DNA of 64,000 nt from Paenisporosarcina quisquiliarum (lineage in GTDB: Bacteria; Bacillota; Bacilli; Bacillales_A; Planococcaceae): positions 124,001-188,000 of the forward strand of contig NZ_JAMKBJ010000005.1 in NCBI RefSeq assembly GCF_027563315.1. Direction: 5' to 3'. Position numbers and translations under genes: made by a program. How positions within the stretch are numbered: position 1 is the stretch's first letter; every line of letters starts with the position of its first letter. Positions 27,364 to 37,423 of this stretch are shown here, piece by piece. The notes beneath the pieces were generated by a model that had not been told where the DNA came from, did no database searches, and saw only the letters and a list, made by a program, of their open reading frames with translations.

Positions 27364-28125
27364 ATGAACATATTGGAAGCAACGAAAATCCGCAAAAGCT
27401 ACGGTAGCAAGTTAAATAGACAAGAAGTTTTGAAAGGTATCGATATCAGTATTCAAAAAGGTGAATTCGTCAGCATTATGGGTGCATCTGGTTCCGGCAA
27501 GACGACCTTGCTCAATGTCCTTTCCACCATCGATCATGTAAGCGAAGGCATTATCCAGATCAATGGCAGTGAAATGACCCAAATGAAGGAGAAGCAGCTG
27601 GCTGAATTCCGTAAATACCATCTCGGTTTCATTTTCCAGGAGTACAATCTGCTTGACACCCTGACCGTTAAAGAGAATATACTACTGCCCTTATCGATTA
27701 CTAAATTGCCAAAACAAGAAGCTGAAGACAAGTTCTCTGCATTGGCTCGTGAACTAGGCATATTGGATATCGCGCATAAATACCCGAACGAAATATCAGG
27801 CGGGCAGAAACAGCGAACATCTGCTGCACGGGCTTTTATCCATGAACCGAGCATCATTTTCGCGGATGAGCCGACAGGTGCACTTGATTCAAAATCTGCT
27901 TCCGATTTGCTCAACAAACTTAGCGAATTGAACCGTCAGCGCCTTGCGACAATCGCCATGGTAACACATGACCCTACTGCAGCGAGCTTCTGTAGCCGAG
28001 TGATTTTCATCAAGGACGGTCAGGTGTATACACAACTTCATAAAGGGAATCAATCGAGGAAAACATTCTTCGAAGATATCATTAAAACGCAAGGTGTGCT
28101 GGGAGGCGTGCAGAATGAACATTAA
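27364..28125 (+). CDS. bceA: BceA-like ABC transporter ATPase
   Basis: 253 aa. Walker [10 protein letters not shown] (40-48), Q-loop [10 protein letters not shown], signature [15 protein letters not shown], Walker [13 protein letters not shown] and the switch His in VTHDP are all intact. It powers the BceB permease, which frees lipid II-cycle intermediates from bacitracin-like or lantibiotic-like peptides. KGAGTAC-spaced AAAAGGAG precedes the ATG. It overlaps bceB by 11 nt. Expression is presumably induced through BceRS by the same transporter (flux sensing). Confidence 0.92.
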   Translation: MNILEATKIRKSYGSKLNRQEVLKGIDISIQKGEFVSIMGASGSGKTTLLNVLSTIDHVSEGIIQINGSEMTQMKEKQLAEFRKYHLGFIFQEYNLLDTLTVKENILLPLSITKLPKQEAEDKFSALARELGILDIAHKYPNEISGGQKQRTSAARAFIHEPSIIFADEPTGALDSKSASDLLNKLSELNRQRLATIAMVTHDPTAASFCSRVIFIKDGQVYTQLHKGNQSRKTFFEDIIKTQGVLGGVQNEH

Positions 28126-30061
28126 TATTCTCATCTTCCGCAACCTGAAAAAGAATCTTAAAAATTATTACCTGTATGTATTTGCGCTCGTTTTTAGTGT
28201 CGCCCTGTATTTCTCATTCGTCACACTTCAATACGATCCGGCAATGGATGCAAAGAAAGGTTCCGTCAAAGGTGGAGCATCCATTCGGGCAGCCTCTATC
28301 CTGCTAGTAGCAATTGTCACGATATTCGTACTATATGCCAATACAATTTTCATCAAACGACGTAGCCGGGAAATTGGCTTATTCCAATTGATCGGCATGA
28401 ATAAATCGAAAATATTTCGCATTTTAAGCATTGAGAATTCGATTCTATATTTTAGCTCCATTGTAGTGGGTATTTTTATCGGTTTTTCTTTTTCAAAACT
28501 GATCCTGATGATATTATTTAAGGTGACCGCAGTGGATACAGCTGCCACCCTTCAGTTTTCATCAAAGGCTTTCGTCCAAACATTAATTGTCTTCGTTGTA
28601 ATTTTTCTCTTGATCCTGGTAATGAATTTTCTGTTCATCCGAAAACAAAGCATTCTATCACTGTTCAGTTTGACTTCCTCAACTGAACACAATGTAAAGA
28701 AAACATCTAAGCTTGAAATCGGCATAGGCATTGCCGGTCTGTTTTTAATCACATCTGGCTACTTCGTTTCATCCAGATTATTCGAGGGTGACTTTTCAGG
28801 GTTGACTGGCCTGCTCATCGCGATGGTTTACACGCTCGCATCTGTCATTATCGGTACGTACCTGTTTTATAAAGGTTCTATCAGCTTCCTTGCCAATATC
28901 ATCCGCAAGAAAAAAGACGGTCATTTAGCCGTCCATGAAGTGCTATCCCTGTCCTCCATCCAGTTCCGCCTGAAATCGAACGCCTTGCTGCTGACAATCA
29001 TCACAACCGTTTCGGCACTGGCTATTGGCTTGCTGTGCTTGAGCTATATCTCTTACTATTCTGCCGAAAAGGTAGCTACGGACTATTCTCCCGCTCACTT
29101 TTCGCTGACAGATACAAAGGCTGCTGATAAATTCAAGAACGCACTTGAGGAGAATGGCATTAAGTACCGTGAAACCACAATTGACGTCATCGATATGATG
29201 ATAGATGTTTCAGTTATAATGGAGTCTGAACTGCCGGAGATTCAAAATAGTGCTTCAGCTATGTTGCTTCCTGTCGTTAGCGACAAGAGTGTTAAAAATA
29301 TTGATGTTGCCGCAGATGAAACAGTCTTCACAGGAACTAGCAATTTCCTCCAGCGGGTCATCGAAATTAAGGACTCAGGAAAAATTGAGCTGATTGGCAA
29401 AACAGAACGTATCTCACAAAAATTTATCGGTCTGGAGAAGGACTTCGTCGTCTCCTGGTATTTTACAAATGGTGGACTCCCGATTGCAGTAGTTGATGAC
29501 ACTGTATTTGAACGGTTGAAACGTGATGTGGATTTGGATACACGAAATAAATCCATACTTTATATCGGTATCGACATCGTGGATGAAAAGGAAATCGTTC
29601 GTGCGAATGAACTGTTTGCGGAGAGTGGATTGACTGGGCATTTTGAATACGATTCAAGGCTTGATATCAGCAATAAGCAGAAAAATACAATGGGGCTTGC
29701 CATGTTTATTGTCGGCTTCCTCGGACTCACTTTCCTGATTACATCCGGCTGTATCCTGTACTTCAAGCAGATGGGCGAAAGTGATGAAGAAAAACCGAGC
29801 TATACCATTCTGCGAAAACTTGGTTTCACGCAAAGCGATTTGCTGAAAGGTATCCGTTTGAAACAGCTGTTCAATTTCGGTATTCCATTAATCGTCGGAC
29901 TTGCACATAGTTACTTTGCGGTGCAGTCAGGCTGGTTCTTGTTTGGGACCGAGCTATGGGCACCAATGTTTATCATAATGGGAATTTACACAGCCTTGTA
30001 TTCGATCTTTGGACTATTGTCAGTTCTGTATTCCAAGAAGGTTATTAAGGATGCTCTTTAA
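28115..30061 (+). CDS. bceB: BceB-like ABC transporter permease
   Basis: 648 aa. [20 protein letters not shown] and the following membrane span open a ten-span FtsX-type permease. A large extracellular domain of about 200 aa (about 310-520, [17 protein letters not shown] ... [14 protein letters not shown]) sits between spans 7 and 8, the hallmark of BceB. The domain contacts the antibiotic and the kinase BceS. The inducing peptide cannot be inferred. ATG 28115 follows GGGAGG; upstream in-frame codons lie inside bceA. Confidence 0.9.
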   Translation: MNINILIFRNLKKNLKNYYLYVFALVFSVALYFSFVTLQYDPAMDAKKGSVKGGASIRAASILLVAIVTIFVLYANTIFIKRRSREIGLFQLIGMNKSKIFRILSIENSILYFSSIVVGIFIGFSFSKLILMILFKVTAVDTAATLQFSSKAFVQTLIVFVVIFLLILVMNFLFIRKQSILSLFSLTSSTEHNVKKTSKLEIGIGIAGLFLITSGYFVSSRLFEGDFSGLTGLLIAMVYTLASVIIGTYLFYKGSISFLANIIRKKKDGHLAVHEVLSLSSIQFRLKSNALLLTIITTVSALAIGLLCLSYISYYSAEKVATDYSPAHFSLTDTKAADKFKNALEENGIKYRETTIDVIDMMIDVSVIMESELPEIQNSASAMLLPVVSDKSVKNIDVAADETVFTGTSNFLQRVIEIKDSGKIELIGKTERISQKFIGLEKDFVVSWYFTNGGLPIAVVDDTVFERLKRDVDLDTRNKSILYIGIDIVDEKEIVRANELFAESGLTGHFEYDSRLDISNKQKNTMGLAMFIVGFLGLTFLITSGCILYFKQMGESDEEKPSYTILRKLGFTQSDLLKGIRLKQLFNFGIPLIVGLAHSYFAVQSGWFLFGTELWAPMFIIMGIYTALYSIFGLLSVLYSKKVIKDAL

Positions 30062-30120
30062 TAGTAGCGGAGTAGCATCAGGTAGCGTACTACCCTACTG
30101 ACTAAAAATATTTAGTACAA

Positions 30121-30154
30121 AAAACTGGAGCCCAGGTTCGGACTCCAGTTTTTT
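30121..30154 (+). terminator. intrinsic terminator of bceAB
   Basis: AAAACTGGAG / CTCCAGTTTT stem with a T6 tract about 60 bp past the bceB stop. Confidence 0.85.
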
Positions 30155-30220
30155 ATGTTGGATTTTTATTTACCCATCTTTCCGACTTGTAAAGAAGCCA
30201 GTTAGGAACTATTCGTGCTA

Positions 30221-30616
30221 TTATTTTGCGTTCACATCGGGTTGATGAATGCCAAAAATATTTCCTTCGGTATCAATATAGTATCCTTGCCAAGCCATTC
30301 CAGGCAGAGCATATTTGGACATTGCAACCTTGCCGCCATTTTCTAGAATTTTCGCTTCCGTTTCATCGTAATTCTCCACGCCCATTGTACAAGCAAATCC
30401 ATTTAAAGCTTGGCCAGGTTCTGGCGGTGCACTTTGACGCTGCATTAGAGCGCCGTTGATACCAGGTTCACTTTCATCTCCCGTCACCGCTCCAAAATAA
30501 GGCATCCCTGCATATTCACTATAATCTTGAAACGACCATCCAAATACCTCGCCATAAAACTTCTTTGCCTGTTCCATATCATTCACATGAATTTCGAAAT
30601 GAACTAATCTTCCCAT
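30221..30616 (-). CDS. VOC family protein (glyoxalase-like)
   Basis: 131 aa. MGRLVHFEIHVNDMEQAKKF begins with the first metal-ligand His-containing strand, and the C-terminal AWQGYYIDTEGNIFGIHQPD ends the second half-module. The sequence resembles the YE/'27 kDa antigen Cfp30B'-like VOC group. Enzymatic role unknown. TAGGAGG supports the start. It is convergent with bceB across a terminator. Confidence 0.8.
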   Translation of the reverse strand: MGRLVHFEIHVNDMEQAKKFYGEVFGWSFQDYSEYAGMPYFGAVTGDESEPGINGALMQRQSAPPEPGQALNGFACTMGVENYDETEAKILENGGKVAMSKYALPGMAWQGYYIDTEGNIFGIHQPDVNAK

Positions 30617-30767
30617 AGTGACCTCCTATTTGGTTGTTGCATACATATTCCACTATGTAAGTATTCTCTATCTATTGTCCATGTTCCTTTTCTTACTAAC
30701 AAGCTAAGTTGACTTAAATTGAAACTTTCCACTAATTGGTTCGTATGTTAATAAAGGGGGGATTCGT

Positions 30768-31457
30768 ATGCATTACAATCAATTCAAAAAAATAAGAAGC
30801 ATCTTTTTCTTGATGCTATCGTGTTTACTGTTTGTGGGTTGCTCACAAGAAAAACTTGATAATCAGGGAGAAATAGTCGTTACGGAAGATGTGAAGGAAA
30901 AACAGGCGGTTAGTGAAGATGATGAGAAGAACAAAGAAGCAGTTCGTGCTGTTCTTGAATCGGAATTTACAGCTCCCAATGAAACATATATCCAGATCCA
31001 AAAAGACATTGATAAAAAAAGTGATGAAATAGAACAAAGTTTGCCAGATGATGCGGTCGGCTTCGAGTTTCCAGCAGATTCGCCTGAATGGCTTGCCTAC
31101 GAGGAGTTAGTCAGTAAATCGTATAAGTCTTACTATACGGACCATCTATTCGAGAGACTTATTCCAACCAGCATGGCTTTCGATAAACACTTACAGCTTT
31201 ATTTTAATAGCAAAGAATACTATAACGGAGAAACTCGTTATGCAATGAAAGTCAGTGATATGGAAATCACTCAAAGCGAAAATGAGAATACACCCAAACA
31301 TTATGACTTTAGCCTTCAGGTAGAATATACAAATCATACCGGGGAAGTTTCAAAGCATAATATCAGTGGGAATGCTATTCTTTCAGAGGTAGGGAAAATC
31401 GGAAAGTTTTCAATTCGCGATGACGGTGGATTAAGAGAGAAAGTTAGAGAAAACTGA
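30768..31457 (+). CDS. hypothetical lipoprotein
   Basis: 229 aa. Lipobox SCLLFVGC gives a lipidated Cys near residue 25. An acidic, Glu/Lys-rich spacer of about 45 aa precedes a domain with no family I recognise (SPEWLAYEELVSKSYKSYYT). The ribosome binding site is AAAGGGGGG. Monocistronic, with a weak terminator behind it. Confidence 0.68.
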   Translation: MHYNQFKKIRSIFFLMLSCLLFVGCSQEKLDNQGEIVVTEDVKEKQAVSEDDEKNKEAVRAVLESEFTAPNETYIQIQKDIDKKSDEIEQSLPDDAVGFEFPADSPEWLAYEELVSKSYKSYYTDHLFERLIPTSMAFDKHLQLYFNSKEYYNGETRYAMKVSDMEITQSENENTPKHYDFSLQVEYTNHTGEVSKHNISGNAILSEVGKIGKFSIRDDGGLREKVREN

Positions 31458-31483
31458 GGAGATTAAAAATAGTATTGTCCAGC

Positions 31484-31507
31484 ACTGCCTACGGGTGGTG
31501 TTTTTTG
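31484..31507 (+). terminator. weak terminator after the lipoprotein gene
   Basis: CACTGCC-TAC-GGGTGGTG stem (7 bp with G:T pairs and one bulge) followed by T6. Confidence 0.5.
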
Positions 31508-31576
31508 TCTTTATATTGATTTACGTTACAACTGTCACTTAATTTTGCACTTATAAAATCATCTTAAATTTAAAAT

Positions 31577-31618
31577 AAAAAAGAGTTGAGATATCAATAT
31601 AGCAATTGATCTCAACTC
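31577..31618 (-). terminator. intrinsic terminator of the 151-aa gene
   Basis: GAGTTGAGAT / ATCTCAACTC hairpin with an AT loop and T-run on the minus strand, immediately past the stop codon. Confidence 0.75.
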
Positions 31619-31628
31619 CGGTCATGAT

Positions 31629-32084
31629 TTAATTATTTATTACAGATGAGAAATCGTTATAAAATTTGATGACAGTATTCCCAAGTGGATTTATTATTTC
31701 ATCTTCCTCTTTATATGCTGGTAATAATTTTTCCCTTTGAACGTGTTGAAGGTATTTAGAAAATCCTTTATCTACGGCCATCATATACTGTTTTAGATTA
31801 AAAATAAAATAAAAGGTTTCATCTGTAAATGGACTTATGCGTTCAACTTGAAGATAAGTACCATCGCTTGAGAAATAGTAATAGTCATAATTTCCGTGGT
31901 AATCCAGTTTAGATTTATTCGTTTCTCTTTTATATAAATTTGTAAGGGCGAGGAAGAATTCAGGTAACGCCATAAAACCTAAACCAGACCTAAAGCTAAA
32001 TGTTTGTCCATTTCCTGAAACAACGATAACAACATCACCATTCGTAAAATTTATGACAACATCACATTTATAATCTGTATTCAA
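31629..32084 (-). CDS. hypothetical protein
   Basis: 151 aa, soluble, with alternating hydrophobic strands in the first half (CDVVINFTNGDVVIVVSGNG) and a helical C-terminus ending KFYNDFSSVINN. No motif or family was recognised. It starts with TTG behind AGGGTGA. It has its own terminator and lies 36 bp downstream of the dus gene on the same strand, so read-through co-transcription is possible. Confidence 0.6.
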   Translation of the reverse strand: MNTDYKCDVVINFTNGDVVIVVSGNGQTFSFRSGLGFMALPEFFLALTNLYKRETNKSKLDYHGNYDYYYFSSDGTYLQVERISPFTDETFYFIFNLKQYMMAVDKGFSKYLQHVQREKLLPAYKEEDEIINPLGNTVIKFYNDFSSVINN

Positions 32085-32120
32085 AATAACTTCACCCTTT
32101 TTTTCTCTAACTTTTTAGAG

Positions 32121-33104
32121 TTACATTATTTCACTTTTCTCGTCGACATTCTTTTCAAAGTTATCAAGCAAGGCACGCACTTCATCTGTTGATTTCGTGT
32201 TCATCAATTGGTTTCTTAATTCTCCAGCACCACGGAATCCTTTGACATAAATTTTGAAAAAGCGATGTAGACCTGAGATTGAACGTGGCAGTACTTCTGC
32301 ATATTGATCTTGAAGATCTAGCTGCAGTCTTAAAAGATCAAGGTATTCTTTACTGCTATGCTCTTTTGGCTCTTTTTCAAAAGCAAAAGGATTTTTAAAA
32401 ATACCTCGCCCAATCATAACACCATCAATCCCGTATTTTTCAGCAAGCTGAAGCCCAGTTTGACGGTCAGGAATATCACCATTAATCGTCAAAAGTGTAT
32501 CTGGTGCTATCGCATCACGAAGTTTCTTGATTTCCGGAATCAGCTCCCAATGAGCATCTACTTGACTCATTTCTTGTCTTGTACGCAGATGGATTGAAAG
32601 ATTCGCAATGTCTTGTTGCAATATATGTTTTAGCCATTCTTTCCACTCTTCTATCTCCGTGTATCCAAGTCTTGTCTTTACACTAACAGGCAATCCTCCC
32701 GCTTTTGCTGCTTGTATGATCTCTGCTGCAACTTCTGGACGGAGAATAAGGCCGCTTCCTTTCCCTCTGGTTGCTACATTAGGAACAGGACAGCCCATAT
32801 TGATATCCACACCCTTAAAGCCCAGTTTCGCCATTCCGATACTCATTTCCCGAAAATATTCAGGCTTGTCCCCCCATATATGAGCAACCACTGGTTGTTC
32901 ATCTTCTGTAAAAATCAAACGTCCACGCACACTCTGATTACCTTCTGGGTGACAATAACTCTCCGTGTTAGCAAACTCAGTAAAAAACACATCCGGTTTA
33001 CCTGCTGCACTAACTACATGGCGAAAAACAACATCCGTGACATCTTCCATTGGTGCAAGTACAAAAAATGGTCGTGGTAAATCACGCCAAAAATTTTCTT
33101 TCAT
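32121..33104 (-). CDS. tRNA-dihydrouridine synthase family protein
   Basis: 327 aa. FMN TIM-barrel motifs are [18 protein letters not shown] at the N-terminus, [20 protein letters not shown] (with the Cys loop) and [21 protein letters not shown] and [14 protein letters not shown]. Dus enzymes reduce uridines in tRNA D-loops with NADPH. The typical Bacillus DusB reads NxGCPxxKxxxxxxGSALL; here the loop has [11 protein letters not shown], so this is a distinct subgroup with unassigned target position. A 15-bp tandem duplication lies in its upstream region (33171-33200). Confidence 0.82.
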   Translation of the reverse strand: MKENFWRDLPRPFFVLAPMEDVTDVVFRHVVSAAGKPDVFFTEFANTESYCHPEGNQSVRGRLIFTEDEQPVVAHIWGDKPEYFREMSIGMAKLGFKGVDINMGCPVPNVATRGKGSGLILRPEVAAEIIQAAKAGGLPVSVKTRLGYTEIEEWKEWLKHILQQDIANLSIHLRTRQEMSQVDAHWELIPEIKKLRDAIAPDTLLTINGDIPDRQTGLQLAEKYGIDGVMIGRGIFKNPFAFEKEPKEHSSKEYLDLLRLQLDLQDQYAEVLPRSISGLHRFFKIYVKGFRGAGELRNQLMNTKSTDEVRALLDNFEKNVDEKSEIM

Positions 33105-33170
33105 TTCAAACTCAATTCCTCTCCGATGAATACAACTTCAAACTATACCAATTGTTCCACTTCTATTTCA

Positions 33171-33200
33171 CTTATAACACTTAATCTTATAACACTTAAT
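33171..33200. repeat. 15-bp tandem duplication upstream of dus
   Basis: CTTATAACACTTAAT occurs twice back to back. It lies about 70 bp upstream of the dus start, within the likely promoter region. Confidence 0.8.
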
Positions 33201-33345
33201 AACTTTTCAACAAAAACAAGTACACATGGATATCTATTGTAATGATTAGAAATGTTTATTTTAACAAAAATCGGTCCTGAATGGGACATTTTAAGAAATG
33301 CTACGGGAACTTTAGCATCAGTATACTAAGATTTATCATTAACGC

Positions 33346-33387
33346 AAAGGAAGTCCTCGAATCCATCTATGATTCGGGACTTCCTTT
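33346..33387. terminator. long hairpin, terminator-like
   Basis: AAAGGAAGTCCTCGAATC and its complement GATTCGGGACTTCCTTT form a 17-18 bp stem with one mismatch and a 7-nt loop, about 100 bp past the stop of the 246-aa gene. T-runs are short on both sides. The 33105-33487 stretch otherwise holds only the dus promoter region. Confidence 0.6.
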
Positions 33388-33487
33388 TGAATTATTTCTT
33401 CAATTCCAACCAAGCAACCGATGTGTTTTGTTTGTCCAACAAAATATCTCCACTGCTGTTTCTTTAAGACAACTATTAGATACTCAT

Positions 33488-34228
33488 TTACTCAAGCATA
33501 ACAAAAAACATTTCAGGATCTAAAACCCAGGATTTATTTTGCCCAGTATATTTCCAGTATAATATGATATATCCAAGCTGGTCAGCATGTGACGTTCCAG
33601 CTATATCATGCTGCGCCTCCAGCTTATATGGCACAGTTCCGTCAATTTTTATAGGGTTTAGATGGGGGAACTCAATTACAAATCCTTCACGGGGTTCGAT
33701 GAGCTTGCCGTCTTTGTCATAAACTGTTCCCTCATAAACTTCTTTTCTGGCACTTACATCCAATGTATAGGATTGATCCAGTTTTTCACTTTTAACAAGT
33801 ACTCTATAATTATCCATATAAATAACTTTAAAACCCAAGGTTTCTGAAAGGGCCATAAATTGATTGGGGCCAAGTATATATTCTGCATTGTTATTAAAAA
33901 ATGAAATGACATAGTAATAGGTTAGTGCCCCGCTTCCTCCTACAGGGAGATTTACCATAATCTCCTTTGTATTGGAGTTAGTGAAGTTGACAAGAGTCAG
34001 CCACGGAGTATAAGCCATACTGTATTTTGCATACAAAGGAATAACATACCACTGCATTGTCCTGCCGTCCTGTACGATCACTTTTATATTTTCATAAAAG
34101 GGGTTTTCTGTCTTCTCACCTACTAAATAAACCGTATCCGGTATTTCGTCGCCATTTACATCTCCTATTTGTTTATCAAGTATATAAGTACTATGAGGAC
34201 TATTGTATTCATCGAAATAATTGTTCAA
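33488..34228 (-). CDS. hypothetical protein with FG-GAP/EF-hand-like loop
   Basis: 246 aa. Near the N-terminus IGDVNGDEIPDTVYLVG has the DxNxDxxxD calcium-loop wording of FG-GAP/VCBS or dockerin-type repeats. The remainder is beta-rich and aromatic (MQWYVIPLYAKYSMAYTPWL). No signal peptide. I recall similar uncharacterised proteins annotated in spore-forming Bacilli, but cannot name one with confidence. TTG start with TAGGAGG 8 nt upstream. Confidence 0.62.
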   Translation of the reverse strand: MNNYFDEYNSPHSTYILDKQIGDVNGDEIPDTVYLVGEKTENPFYENIKVIVQDGRTMQWYVIPLYAKYSMAYTPWLTLVNFTNSNTKEIMVNLPVGGSGALTYYYVISFFNNNAEYILGPNQFMALSETLGFKVIYMDNYRVLVKSEKLDQSYTLDVSARKEVYEGTVYDKDGKLIEPREGFVIEFPHLNPIKIDGTVPYKLEAQHDIAGTSHADQLGYIILYWKYTGQNKSWVLDPEMFFVMLE

Positions 34229-34424
34229 CGTGTCGACCTCCTAAAATTATTATTCCGTCACTAAGATGTATGCAATTGGTTAAATTAAAATGAGTTATTC
34301 CTCATTCACAGATTTATTGGTTTGATTTTTGCGCCGCTGTGTCAAAAACAATCATGTTAAGTTGAACTAGTGGAAAGCGTCCGCAGGTGACGGAAATCTA
34401 CAGTGTCATTTTTATATATAAAGA

Positions 34425-34469
34425 GGGCTGCCCTTAAAAGTCATTTTCTATGACTTTTAGGACAGCCCC
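34425..34469 (-). terminator. intrinsic terminator of rlmCD
   Basis: GGGCTGCCCTTAAAAGTCA against TGACTTTTAGGACAGCCC with a short loop. It is closely related in sequence to the cydS terminator at 45395-45440. Confidence 0.85.
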
Positions 34470-34481
34470 ATGAATAAATCT

Positions 34482-35849
34482 TTACTTTTTAAGCTCCAAC
34501 CATGCGACTGCTTCACAATGCGTCGTCTGCGGGAACATATCAACTGGCTGTACTTCTTGCGTAACATACCCACCATCTTCTAATATGCGCAAATCTCTTG
34601 CCAGGGTACCTGGGTTACAGGATACATAAACTACACGCTTTGGTTTTTGTTCTAAAATCGTCTGTAATAATGCTTCGTCGCACCCTTTACGTGGCGGATC
34701 GACTACTAGAACATCTGCCGTTTTTCCTTCTTTGTACCAGTTTGGGATGACGACTTCTGCAGGACCTGCTTCAAAGTAGGTATTCGTAAAGCCATTGATT
34801 TCAGCATTACGTTTGGCGTCTTCGATTGCTTGTGGCACGATTTCCACCCCTAGCACTTGCTTCGCTTGTTTAGCAAGGAACAATGAGATGGTTCCGATTC
34901 CGCAGTAGGCATCGATGACGGTTTCTCCACCTGTCAGCTGTGCGTAATCCAATGCTTGTTGGTACAGGACTTCCGTTTGTTCTGGGTTCACTTGATAGAA
35001 CGAACGCGCTGAGATTTCAAATCGTACGTCCCCAATCAAATCTTCAATCACATCTTTGCCCCAAAGGGTAATCGTCTTGTCGCCAAAGATCACGTTTGTC
35101 TTTTCTTCGTTTACGTTTTGAACGATGGAAGTGACTTGTGGCAGAATGCGTTTGATTGCTGCTACTGCTTCGTCTTTTTCCTTGAATTTCTTTTTCTTTG
35201 TGATGAGCACTACCATGATTTCACCAGTTGCTCGGCCTTTGCGTACAACAACATGTCGCAACATGCCTTGGTGAGATTTTTCGTCATATGGCATGATGCC
35301 AAGGTTGCCGAGTTCTTTCTTCAATTCACGCAGGATGTCATCTGCTTCTTCTGTCTGGATGATACAGATATCTGTGTCGGCAATTTCATGTGAACGGGTT
35401 TGATAGAACCCACCGACCACTCGGCCGTCTTGCAATCCGAATGGAATTTGGGATTTGTTGCGGTAACGCCAAGGGTTGTCCATTCCTTTTACCGGTAGGA
35501 CTGGTACGTCAGGAAGTTTGCCAATGCGGGTCATTGCGTTTTTCACCATTTGCTGTTTCCACAGAAGCTGTCCTTCGTAAGATAAGTGCTGAACCTGGCA
35601 GCCGCCGCATTGGTCAAATACATGACAAGGTGGTGCAACACGGTGTTCAGATGGTTTGATAACTTCAATTAATTTGGCAAAGCCATATGATTTCAAGGTT
35701 TTCAGGACATGGACTTCAGCCATTTCTCCTGGCAATGCGCCAACAATAAATAACGGGTAGCCATTTACTTTAGCGACTCCCGCTCCGTCATGCGTCAGAT
35801 CTTCTATATGAACCGTAATTCGGTCGTTTTTTTGTACTGGTAAAGACAT
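34482..35849 (-). CDS. rlmCD: 23S rRNA (uracil-C5)-methyltransferase RlmCD
   Basis: 455 aa, RumA family. An N-terminal TRAM domain (DRITVHIEDLTHDGAGVAKV) is followed by a [4Fe-4S] site (CHVFDQCGGCQVQHL plus an upstream or downstream Cys in DICII). The SAM domain has TVIDAYCGIGTISLFLA, VVDPPRKGCDEALL and the catalytic Cys in YVSCNPGTLARDL. In B. subtilis the single RlmCD methylates both U747 and U1939. GGAGG precedes the ATG. In Bacillus this gene usually follows dgkB, but here about 13 kb separates them. Confidence 0.88.
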   Translation of the reverse strand: MSLPVQKNDRITVHIEDLTHDGAGVAKVNGYPLFIVGALPGEMAEVHVLKTLKSYGFAKLIEVIKPSEHRVAPPCHVFDQCGGCQVQHLSYEGQLLWKQQMVKNAMTRIGKLPDVPVLPVKGMDNPWRYRNKSQIPFGLQDGRVVGGFYQTRSHEIADTDICIIQTEEADDILRELKKELGNLGIMPYDEKSHQGMLRHVVVRKGRATGEIMVVLITKKKKFKEKDEAVAAIKRILPQVTSIVQNVNEEKTNVIFGDKTITLWGKDVIEDLIGDVRFEISARSFYQVNPEQTEVLYQQALDYAQLTGGETVIDAYCGIGTISLFLAKQAKQVLGVEIVPQAIEDAKRNAEINGFTNTYFEAGPAEVVIPNWYKEGKTADVLVVDPPRKGCDEALLQTILEQKPKRVVYVSCNPGTLARDLRILEDGGYVTQEVQPVDMFPQTTHCEAVAWLELKK

Positions 35850-35957
35850 TCAACTTCCTCCATTTCAATTGCTTTTATTGTAGCATGAAGGCATGAAAAA
35901 AGCAGAATGGCTTAACCCTTTTTCTATTCACATTACATGTTTCATACGGGACCTATC

Positions 35958-36176
35958 CTAATACAAAGGCTGTTGGCAAGGTGGAAATGGATTGATGTCC
36001 CGAATCGTATGATATTCATAATGCTTAATCGCAAACTGCGCTTGATACAAGTACTCCATTATATAAAGTTCCTCGCCATCTGCATTGCATAATATACCGG
36101 AAGTTCCTTGACCATTTATAAAAGAAATACCAATCGGCTGACCAATTAAGTGCATGATTTTATGTTGCCAGTTCAT
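35958..36176 (-). CDS. small conserved-looking protein
   Basis: 72 aa from MNWQHKIMHLIGQPIGISFI. The middle (GTSGILCNADGEELYIMEYL) reads like an Sm-like or small beta-barrel strand pattern, and the tail is NPFPPCQQPLY. The ATG at 36176 is 8 nt after AAAAGGAG; the GTG at 36185 would overlap that site. The proline/Cys-rich end and small size recall spore or coat-associated small proteins, but this is not established. Confidence 0.6.
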   Translation of the reverse strand: MNWQHKIMHLIGQPIGISFINGQGTSGILCNADGEELYIMEYLYQAQFAIKHYEYHTIRDINPFPPCQQPLY

Positions 36177-36268
36177 ACATATCACTCCTTTTAATTACCT
36201 TATGAAGTTTGGCAAATGAATGTGTAGTCACTCTGGAGAACACAAATCGGCCGTTCATTTTCGAAAGA

Positions 36269-36450
36269 AGTTCTTAAAACGGGGTAAAGAGGGGTATATA
36301 TCCAAATAAACAATGAACGTCTAATGGGTCCTGGATAGTTAAATGGGGTAAGGACATGTTTAATCGGGGTAACCAAATAGTTAAAAGGGGTTGCCGTGCG
36401 ATTAATCGGGGTAACCAGCCGTTTAAATGGGGTTCGATCATATTTAATTG
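36269..36450. repeat. degenerate tandem repeat locus A (20-22 bp units)
   Basis: At least six units of the form GTTTAATCGGGGTAACCA with substitutions begin at about 36338, 36358, 36380, 36400, 36421 and 36441. Looser GGGG-containing units lie upstream from 36280. The array fills the space between two divergent genes and runs up to the ribosome binding site of the SRPBCC gene. The spacers contain no consistent unique sequence, so it is not CRISPR. Confidence 0.75.
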
Positions 36451-36466
36451 TGGAGGAATCAATGAC

Positions 36467-36940
36467 ATGCCAATAAAACAGTATCATTTCGAAACCAACT
36501 GGCAGTTTGAAGCAGACATCGAACAGATTTGGGGACTCATTAATGAGTTCAACTATGGAGATTGGTGGAAGGGTTTGGATTCCAAAAGAATTGGAGAAAG
36601 TTCAGTTAAGATTGGCGTTGGAGATCGTTTTAAACTATTTTTCCACACCAAGTTACCATATCAACTTTCTTTCGAATCCGAAGTCGTGAAAGTTAACAGC
36701 CCGACCTACCTGGAGATAAAAGCATTCGGCGAGTTAGAAGGCAGCGGAATTTGGAAGCTGTCTCAGAAAGGTTCAATTACTCATGTGCAATGTATATGGA
36801 ACGTGAATTCCAATAAAAAGTGGATGAATACATTGGCTCCCCTCCTTCGACCTGCCTTCGTATGGAATCATAACCAAGTGATGAATGAAGGTGCAAAAGG
36901 GATTTCCGATTCACTTGGGGTTCGGTTGGTTTCATTGTAA
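36467..36940 (+). CDS. SRPBCC-superfamily protein
   Basis: 157 aa. FETNWQFEADIEQIWGLINE opens like the START/polyketide-cyclase helix-grip fold. The middle (SYEVVKVNSPTYLEIKAFGE-like strands, GSGIWKLSQKGSITHVQCIW) and a C-terminal helix (PAFVWNHNQVMNEGAKG) complete it. Such proteins bind hydrophobic ligands. ATG 36467 follows GTGGAGGA by 9 nt; the longer open frame runs into the repeat array and is rejected. Confidence 0.75.
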   Translation: MPIKQYHFETNWQFEADIEQIWGLINEFNYGDWWKGLDSKRIGESSVKIGVGDRFKLFFHTKLPYQLSFESEVVKVNSPTYLEIKAFGELEGSGIWKLSQKGSITHVQCIWNVNSNKKWMNTLAPLLRPAFVWNHNQVMNEGAKGISDSLGVRLVSL

Positions 36941-36972
36941 ACTAATAGTAGATACGAAAAAGGAGTGATTGC

Positions 36973-37386
36973 ATGGGACAGGCAAAACAAAAAATCCATT
37001 CATTTTTAATGTTTGAGGGAAATGCTGAAGAAGCAATCAAAACGTATACGTCACTATTTGATGAGTCTGAAATCATTAACATCACTCGTTATGAAGCAAA
37101 CCAAGGTGGCAAAGAAGGTTCGGTCATGCATGCCACGTTCTCTATTAAAGGGCAAGAGTTCATGGCGATTGACAGTAATGTTCAGCATGCTTTTACATTC
37201 ACACCTGCGATTTCATTATTTGTGACATGTGACTCAGAAGAAGAAGTGGAGCAAGCCTTCGAGAAGTTATCTCAGGATGGCGAAGTGTTAATGCCCCTAG
37301 GAGCCTATCCGTTCAGTACAAAATATGGGTGGATTAACGACCGGTTCGGTGTTTCGTGGCAATTGAGTCTTCCGATTAATACATGA
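36973..37386 (+). CDS. PhnB/3-demethylubiquinone methyltransferase-like VOC protein
   Basis: 137 aa. KIHSFLMFEGNAEEAIKTYT is the usual opening of the PhnB-type glyoxalase-fold group, with the later FMAIDSNVQHAFTFTPAISL and FGVSWQLSLP ending. Despite family names, enzymatic activity has not been shown for most members. AAAGGAG precedes the ATG. It may be co-transcribed with the SRPBCC gene 32 bp upstream, and ends at a bidirectional terminator. Confidence 0.8.
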   Translation: MGQAKQKIHSFLMFEGNAEEAIKTYTSLFDESEIINITRYEANQGGKEGSVMHATFSIKGQEFMAIDSNVQHAFTFTPAISLFVTCDSEEEVEQAFEKLSQDGEVLMPLGAYPFSTKYGWINDRFGVSWQLSLPINT

Positions 37387-37419
37387 TTGAAGGGGTTTCC
37401 ATTATAGGAAGCCCCCTTC
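37387..37419. terminator. bidirectional intrinsic terminator
   Basis: GAAGGGGTTTCC / GGAAGCCCCCTTC stem with one bulge between convergent genes. Confidence 0.75.
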
Positions 37420-37423
37420 GTCT

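Noticed and set aside
33281-33523. 80-aa plus-strand open frame with an ATG
   Set aside because: It contains the 18-bp inverted repeat at 33346-33387, lacks a ribosome binding site and overlaps the end of the 246-aa gene.
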